Source: Sipunculus nudus
Taxonomy: Eukaryota > Annelida > Sipuncula > Golfingiida > Sipunculidae
Assembly: GCA_026874595.1 (NCBI GenBank)
Contig: CM049309.1
Coordinates: 904,076-968,075 of the forward strand
Reading direction: 5' to 3'
DNA length: 64,000 bases
The notes below the pieces were generated by a model, which saw nothing but the letters and a program-made list of their open reading frames with translations, did no database searches and was not told the DNA's origin. This document shows positions 58,451-64,000 of the stretch, one piece after another. The translations under genes were made by a program, and so were the position numbers. The first letter of the stretch is position 1, and the number at the start of each line of letters is the position of its first letter.

Positions 58451-59769
58451 ATCAATTTTTTTTTCCTGTAAGCTTGATGAATTAAATTTCATATCCTGTA
58501 TGTTTTGATGTATATTCCCCTCCCTCTGCCATTAGTCCTTGCACCTGAGCACTGGGGACAATAGTTTTATTGCAACTGCATAACATATATTACATAAAGA
58601 AAATATATACAGAGGTACAGAGAAGTAACTCCCATCATTATCCCCGCTCCCCCCCCCCCCCCCACCATCAAGTCCTGCCATTTGTGAAGTGGGAACATCA
58701 TGGCAACTGTATACATTTGATAAAATAGAAAAAAATTGCTTAATAAAAAAATAGGATCTAATTGGAAAAATGTGTAAACTACTGACCTGTCAACATGGCA
58801 AGAAGCCATCCAATGATCTACCATAAATCCTGTTTTTATCGCGGCGGCCTTAAAAACAAACTCAAAATCGAAAATCTCGACTTTTTTCTGAACTCGGGAT
58901 GCGGCCATAAATATATGGTTAATCAGAAATGGACTGTGAGAAGGACTCTCTCCAGGACATGGTGCTCCTTTGGGCGATAATAGGAGATCAAGCACACCAC
59001 AGAGGAAATACTCTTTGTAGTCACAGATTTATTGTATAAAATTGTATAGTCTAAATGTTAATATAAAAAATAATAATTATATGCAATCAATTTAACAATA
59101 ACAATGAACACTGAACAATAAAAACACTTATTACAAGATTAAAATGAATGAGATTATTCATGGTGAGGACTAGTGGTGTCGTCTATTGGAAAAAATCGGT
59201 ATTATCGGTCATACCTTTGACAGAGCCGGATTGCCTTTGAATCTATGTTGTTTATGAAAAGAATTCAGAAAATCAAAATATATAATTAGAACACTATAAA
59301 ATCTTTATAAAAGTTCAAATTTAGCAGGTTACTTACTGACATTTTTATAATGTCTGATACATGTACCTCAATATTGAATAGCCCATCTTCTCGCCCCCAT
59401 GTAATGTTTCTGGAAAACCTTCATCCTTGAATGCGTAAAGCCCGGTCATTTACTTCTGTTTAATCTTTGTTATTTTTATACAATCACAAATATATTGTAT
59501 GAATGGAAATAGTGTTAGAGGGGAAACCCGCTTCCAGATAAAAATGGTAGAACATGTCACTACAGCCGATGGAATTTGGTGAATATACAGATTTTACATG
59601 CCGTGAATTATTCTTGTTTGCTACTGATTTTCCAATATATTTTGGATAGAAATATTCTGCTGATCCATTTAAAGTCACTGTATATTTTTATTCTAAAAGT
59701 AATATTTTGAAATCTTAATCTATGATGAAAATTCCATTTCTTGAATTACTCGGAAGATTTGAATCATTT
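58451..59769. other. Spacer with C run; no gene supported
   Basis: A run of about 15 C at 58648-58662. A 142-codon minus-strand ORF (58567-58995) includes a start in good context (near 58908) but no recognised domain and runs through the repeat sequence, so I do not call it a gene. Confidence 0.4.
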
Positions 59770-59870
59770 TTATACAGGTAACTTCAGCACAATGGTGATA
59801 CATTTATAGTCCAATCAGGATCAGCTGAGCGCCATGACCCATGGGTCCCTTGTTATACAGGTAACTTCAG
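59770..59870 (-). mobile_element. 65-bp insertion flanked by 18-bp direct repeats
   Basis: TTATACAGGTAACTTCAG occurs perfectly at 59770-59787 and 59853-59870. The 65 bp between them, read on the minus strand, begins CAAGGGACCCATGGGTCATG, the terminus of the dispersed repeat at 21317 and 25351. A tiny insertion with a long target duplication suggests retrotransposition of a severely truncated element. Confidence 0.7.
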
Positions 59871-60529
59871 TATTATCATCGTCACATTGTTCGTTGACAT
59901 CGCTCCATGTCACAATTCGCTTTTGAAAACATCGCTGGTCAACTTAACTAAATATCAAAATAACTGAAGTTACCTTGTCGAGATACGCACATATGGCAAA
60001 CATGACGCGTGAAAACGAGTGATTTAAAGTGAATTTAAAATGGCTGGTCGAGGTTAGCAAGTTTTTTTCCTCAAGAAAGTTTCCGTGTGGGGAGCCATCT
60101 TGTCAAGGAAGCGTTCACGCAAGGCACACTGGGACGGAATAGGTGGCTGTTCTGTTTACCACCCACAGCGTACAGCCGTTCAAAATATTCTTAGCAGAAC
60201 AACAGGGTGTTTCAGCACATGGCGGCACTCAAACTTGATTTTAAAACGATCGTCAGCCATTGTGCGACTCTTTACGATGTCAGCTTTTTATTCATTTTAC
60301 TTTCTAAACAAATAATCGTTGCTAAATAATGCTGCAAATGAGTTTAAAGTAGGCATTTATTTCACTGTTGCTTGACTATGCCCAACGAAGTGGGCCGCTG
60401 TGTTACAGCAGGGGCGTTTTAAACGTATTATTTGGTGACAATTACCAAGATTTTTTATAACAAGTTATATATCCCACGAAAGATATACATGTCAAGGTTC
60501 TACATTTAAATTTTTTAGCGAACCTGTGA
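59871..60529. other. Spacer
   Basis: A 13-bp inverted pair, AGGTAACTTCAGT (from 59860) and ACTGAAGTTACCT (around 59963-59975), could form a hairpin. The region 59990-60190 has more CpG than average, but no exon is supported. Confidence 0.35.
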
Positions 60530-62480
60530 GCTTATGCGATGGCGCAGCGTCGTCCATCCATCGTCAGCAGTCCGCCGTCCAGGGCTGGCTTACCGCCGTC
60601 CATGGCTGTAAGTCAGAAACCTTTGGAGCTAGCAGCTCCAAATTACATGTAAGAATTAGTTACATGTGAAACTTGGTGCCCTTGAGCTTATTATTGGGTA
60701 TCTGCATTAATTTAGATTTTATAGAGAAAAAGCTTAAAAACCTTTAAAAATCTTCTTCTCTGAAACTGTCCAGCCAAATTGTCCAATATTTCACAGAAAT
60801 GATCCCTGGAACAATCTCTCTCACGTTTGTTCAAATGCTTCCAGTTTGGAGATTTTTGGCCGAGTTACAGGAGGTTGAACTTAGTCATCTGTCCAAAAAA
60901 GCACTAAAATTAAAATCTCAGAAACGGCTAGAGGTATAATCACCAAATTTTATACCAATGTTTGTCATATATGTCATATCTGATTTTGAGGTATTAGTGG
61001 TGCCACCTACATTGATGTGTTTTTTACAAGCGAAAATGTAATTTTAAACTCTTCTAGCTTATACACTGATTTATGATGAAACTGTTAAGCTGATTGGTTT
61101 AAACTTTACAAGAATTATTCTGTGGTAGGGTTCTGTTTTATAAGAATAGATTGGGTAAATACAGTTTTAACAAAACATTGTAGCCAATTGAAAAAGGCTT
61201 TCTGTATTTGAAAACAGATTTGACAACATGCTGACTTTCAGCAGCCAAGTCAAGAGGTCACTCAGTACAAACAGGTGGGGTCCAGACATCACCATGGCAA
61301 CTGACCTGGCTCTGGGGGGTGTCTAGACAATGTGTCTAGACGTCTAGACACAGCGTCTAGAAGTCTAGACACATTGTGTAGATGCAGAATTCCCAGATTA
61401 TTGGAACTATATCTTTCAACTGTTTGAAAAAACTTGGTTTGCATTTTAAGTGAATTGGGTTTACCATCAGGTCACATGGTTGACCTCTGACCTCTCCTCG
61501 CTGCCCAGCGTCCATTTGTGCTTCTGTTTCCACACATAAACCCGCATATCTTGGGAACCGTTTGACTGATCAGGCTTAAAATTTTGCACAAATGTAGCCC
61601 TTTGATAGCTTTATAACAAACACTAAAAATGGTGGCGCCATCTGCCACCATTTTTGCACAGCGTCCATCTGTTCATCTGCCTTGGGATAATATCACTTAT
61701 ATCTCAGCAGTGGTTTGACTTAACCACCTGAAATTTTGCCGGTTTATACATCCTGGACACCTTTCTCGATTTTATGACAGGTGGTGCCACCTACATTCAC
61801 ATTTACCCTGCAGACATCCAAGCTCATATTTCGGGAACCGTTTGACTGATTGGGCCAAAATTTTGCTTGTGTATAGAACTCGCATAGCTCCTCATCATAG
61901 GCAAAACTGGTGGCGCCACCTGCAACCATTTATGCATTTGGATCCATCTGTATATCTGCCTTGGCGTAAAATCACTCATATCTCAGCAGTGGTTTGACTT
62001 ATCCACCTGAAATTTTGCAGGTTTATACATCCTGGACAGCCTTCTCGAATTTATGACAGGATGCGCCACCTACATTCAGGTTTACTCTGCAGACATCCAA
62101 GCTCATATCTCGGGAACCGTTTGACCGATTGGGCCAAAATTTTGCTTGTGTATAGATCTTACATAGCTCTTCATCATATGCAAAACTGGTAGCACCACCT
62201 GCAACCACTTATGAACACCGTCCATCTGTTCATCTGCCTTGGGATGAAATCACTCATATCTCAGCAGTGGTTTGACTTATCCACCTGAAATTTTGCAGGT
62301 TTATACATCCTGGACAATTTTCTCGATTTATGACAAGTGGCACCACCTACATTCACGTTTACACTGCAGACATCCATGCTAATATGCAACACACCTCACT
62401 CTATTCCCCTTGCCACTTAATCCATGCCTCACTTCACCTGTCCCACTCTGATTTCTTCGGATACACATAGGCGCTTGTTG
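60530..62480 (-). repeat. GGTGGCGCCACC family, member D, plus related repeat
   Basis: The first part (60530-61240) is a dispersed repeat with GATGGCGCAGCGTCGTCC and AGTGGTGCCACC near 60990. From about 61470 the sequence parallels member C: GGTTGACCTCTGACCTCTCC, CATATCTTGGGAACCGTTTG, and cores related to GGTGGCGCCACC at about 61631, 61782, 61909, 62062, 62192 and 62338. It ends in GGATACACATAGGCGCTTGT (62459-62478), then TGACTACCCATATTCTAGTTTT, the same terminus as member C at 55558-55599. Unit length is about 280-300 bp. The short minus-strand ORFs with GGATS- and GSRDMSLDV-type peptides come from the repeat. Confidence 0.65.
61320..61384. repeat. TCTAGA-rich palindrome
   Basis: The sequence TGTCTAGACAATGTGTCTAG (61320-61339) is mirrored by CTAGACACATTGTGTAGA (about 61364-61382). 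Between them are ACGTCTAGACACAGCGTCTAGA words. A hairpin of about 60 bp with six TCTAGA or TCTAGA-like steps is possible. Confidence 0.75.
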
Positions 62481-63110
62481 ACTACCCATATTCTAGTTTT
62501 AAAATGTCCTAGTCTGAAACTTGCAGGTCCGAAATGTCCATTTTGCGAAATCATAATGAGGTAGATATGCAGGACTTAAAAGGATCAATATTAAATTTAA
62601 AAAATAAACCTCCATTCATACTCCCAAACTTTACACAGGTTCGCATTAGGCCTGTAGGCCTAATGTATACCACGATATGTATACCACGAGTTGTGATTAA
62701 GTTCCTGTAGGTTGAAAATCTGACAGTTTAAGCAGTCTTAGCCATCATTTCGCCCCCTGAACGCTGCTGCGTGATGGTACGTAATAGTGGATAGTATTCA
62801 GTCTTTTTGCTTCAATACATGTACATATAAACCTCAATTCAGTGTTCATACTATGGTCTTTGACAATTGCACGTACAAGCAAAGAAGCGTTTTGATGCAT
62901 ACAAGAATTGTTTTGCGTAACCACAATTCAAAAGAAACGACCGTTCGGGGAATCTTTCTTTTTCTGATAAATGCCTGCCAATCCATGTGCAAAAGTTGTT
63001 AGTAACATACAGATATTTTGTCCCTATGTCGAGCGTTAAATATATTTAATATACGTAATAGAGCAACATATTTAACCTCTGTAATTAATACTTTTCAGGG
63101 TTTGATCTTA
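62481..63110. other. Spacer
   Basis: Nothing recognised besides a short TGTATACCACGA duplication near 62664-62690. Confidence 0.35.
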
Positions 63111-63117
63111 AGATTTT

Positions 63118-63186
63118 TTGCACTAGCCCATTGGGCTAGTGGCTTTAATCTTGCACTAGCCCGCATCAATTTGCACTAGCCCCTTT
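63118..63186. repeat. TTGCACTAGCCC repeats and hairpin
   Basis: TTGCACTAGCCC occurs at about 63118, 63152 and 63171. Between the first two, CACTAGCCCATTGGGCTAGTG is a near-perfect palindrome. It looks like one terminus of a small inverted-repeat element whose other end is not in view. Confidence 0.7.
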
Positions 63187-64000
63187 TTTGGTGGTATTTT
63201 TTAAGCAGTTTTCTCTAGTATGTAGTATTGAAATTTGAAATATTTTAATTTCATCAAGAACACTGTAATGGTCTGAATATAAATGGTATTTGAATATTTA
63301 AAAATGATACTAGCACATGCAGCTTTGAAGCTCGGCTGTTACTTGAAACATAACTCCTAGCTGGCAAAACAAAGTAAACATAAGTGTATTTCCAAAACAA
63401 CTTTAATGTCTCAGGTGACCACTTCAGCTGGGGCAAACACTTTCACCCATCAGCATTGTCTGAATCACTTAATCTTATATATAAAAGCAGTTGTGTACAC
63501 ATTAGACCATACTAAAATTTGTAATATTTCGCATGGACATTAATTGAGGCTTATTTCTCATTTTTTTTCAAGTATATATTATCACTTTCTCATTTTTTTT
63601 AAACCTCTCGTAAAAAAATTTTTTTGGGTGTAATTAATGGCTGAGCAAGCAATGTTGATCTCTATCAGGTGTACACCTAAACAAGAAACGCCGTTCGGTC
63701 AGGTAAGATCAGTTGACTTCAAAGACTATTACTAAAATGAAAAAGAAACACAACCTAACAAACACGGTTTCTAAAATTGTATGCATGTTTCGATCAGCTA
63801 TGGCCGGTAGAAACGATTTCCCTGTTCGCCAAACCCTGTCATGTCACCACAAACTGATGAAATCACGCAAGTTTTGCAGTACCAAACATCTGATTTATGG
63901 GGATCCTGCCTTAGACAATGTCAGTTGCAGTTTCCAGTAAATGGGCCCGCGTCATTTGCTTTATATACTCACGGTGCCACCGTCAACATAGTTGAAAATT
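63187..64000. other. AT-rich end of the window
   Basis: No gene is supported. A 75-codon ORF (63713-63940, +) lies in a stretch with more CpG than average but shows no domain. Confidence 0.4.

Noticed and set aside
58567-58995. 142-codon minus-strand ORF with an ATGGCCGC start near 58908
   Set aside because: No recognised domain, and the C-terminal part translates a poly-C run and low-complexity sequence. A first exon there remains possible but unsupported.
60040-60056. Start-like AAAATGGCTGGTCGAG followed by GTTAGC
   Set aside because: A weak donor and no following exon that I could find.
61235-61284. 33-nt phase-0 microexon candidate (TTTCAG ... ACAG/GTGGGG)
   Set aside because: Too short to distinguish from chance, and no link to the candidate gene at 43-46 kb can be shown.
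61744-62208. Paired minus-strand ORFs with GGATS and GSRDMSLDV peptides
   Set aside because: They repeat because the DNA unit repeats. The frame is not maintained in other units and no start or splice context supports a gene.

Overview
This window looks like repeat-dominated nuclear DNA from an invertebrate, most likely a bivalve mollusc. The reasons are: AT-rich, intron-like spacing; CR1/Jockey-type LINEs; a tRNA-headed SINE; many (TA)n tracts; long satellites; and short dispersed repeats (ends reading AACAAGGGACCCATG or AGCTCAGnTGACTnTAAGTCA) that I associate from memory with bivalve genomes. There are no bacterial-style operons or ribosome binding sites. The species cannot be named from this sequence.

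Layout. 0-14 kb: a fold-back element carrying a tRNA-like pseudogene (141-796), a 2.2 kb giant inverted repeat (1214-3413), a first copy of a repeat family built around the palindrome GGTGGCGCCACC (4.2-5.15 kb), an ATT-rich tract, a 1.1 kb TIR element (6963-8083), a SINE split by a 986 bp inverted-repeat insertion (8955-10155), and two short-unit tandem arrays. 14-21 kb: a 5'-truncated LINE copy, a 60-bp tandem array, a 52-bp array holding a TA-flanked MITE, and a 180-bp satellite. 21-37 kb: a GGTTCC-ended element with exon-like pieces, a second GGTGGCGCCACC member, long AT-rich deserts with microsatellites, and a 1.85 kb TIR element made of GCCCATTTCATGAAATGGGC palindromes. 37-42.5 kb: a 112-bp satellite with a 1,078-bp higher-order period, followed by the same 52-bp array and an oppositely oriented second MITE copy.

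42.9-46.2 kb holds the best candidate for a host gene: three + strand segments with good splice signals and consistent phase (Met-Ala-Gln, then 196 nt, then 134 nt). I do not recognise the protein.

47.3-58.3 kb is a stack of nested insertions. An old minus-strand LINE gag-like ORF1 was split by a hAT-type element (47358-57137) with perfect 8-bp target duplications TTGAAGAC. Inside the hAT lies a decayed minus-strand LINE 3' end. That remnant is split by a GGTGGCGCCACC element (48710-55600), which in turn contains a full-length LINE (49423-54857). The LINE has two intact ORFs: ORF1 with a PHD-like finger and an SGNH esterase, and ORF2 with an endonuclease and reverse transcriptase. The truncated copy at 15.3-16.3 kb is nearly identical to it, so the family has been active recently.

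58.3-64 kb: short repeats, a small insertion with 18-bp direct repeats, another GGTGGCGCCACC member, a TCTAGA palindrome and a TTGCACTAGCCC array. The LINE ORFs are the only long intact coding sequences. Nearly everything else is mobile DNA or its remains.
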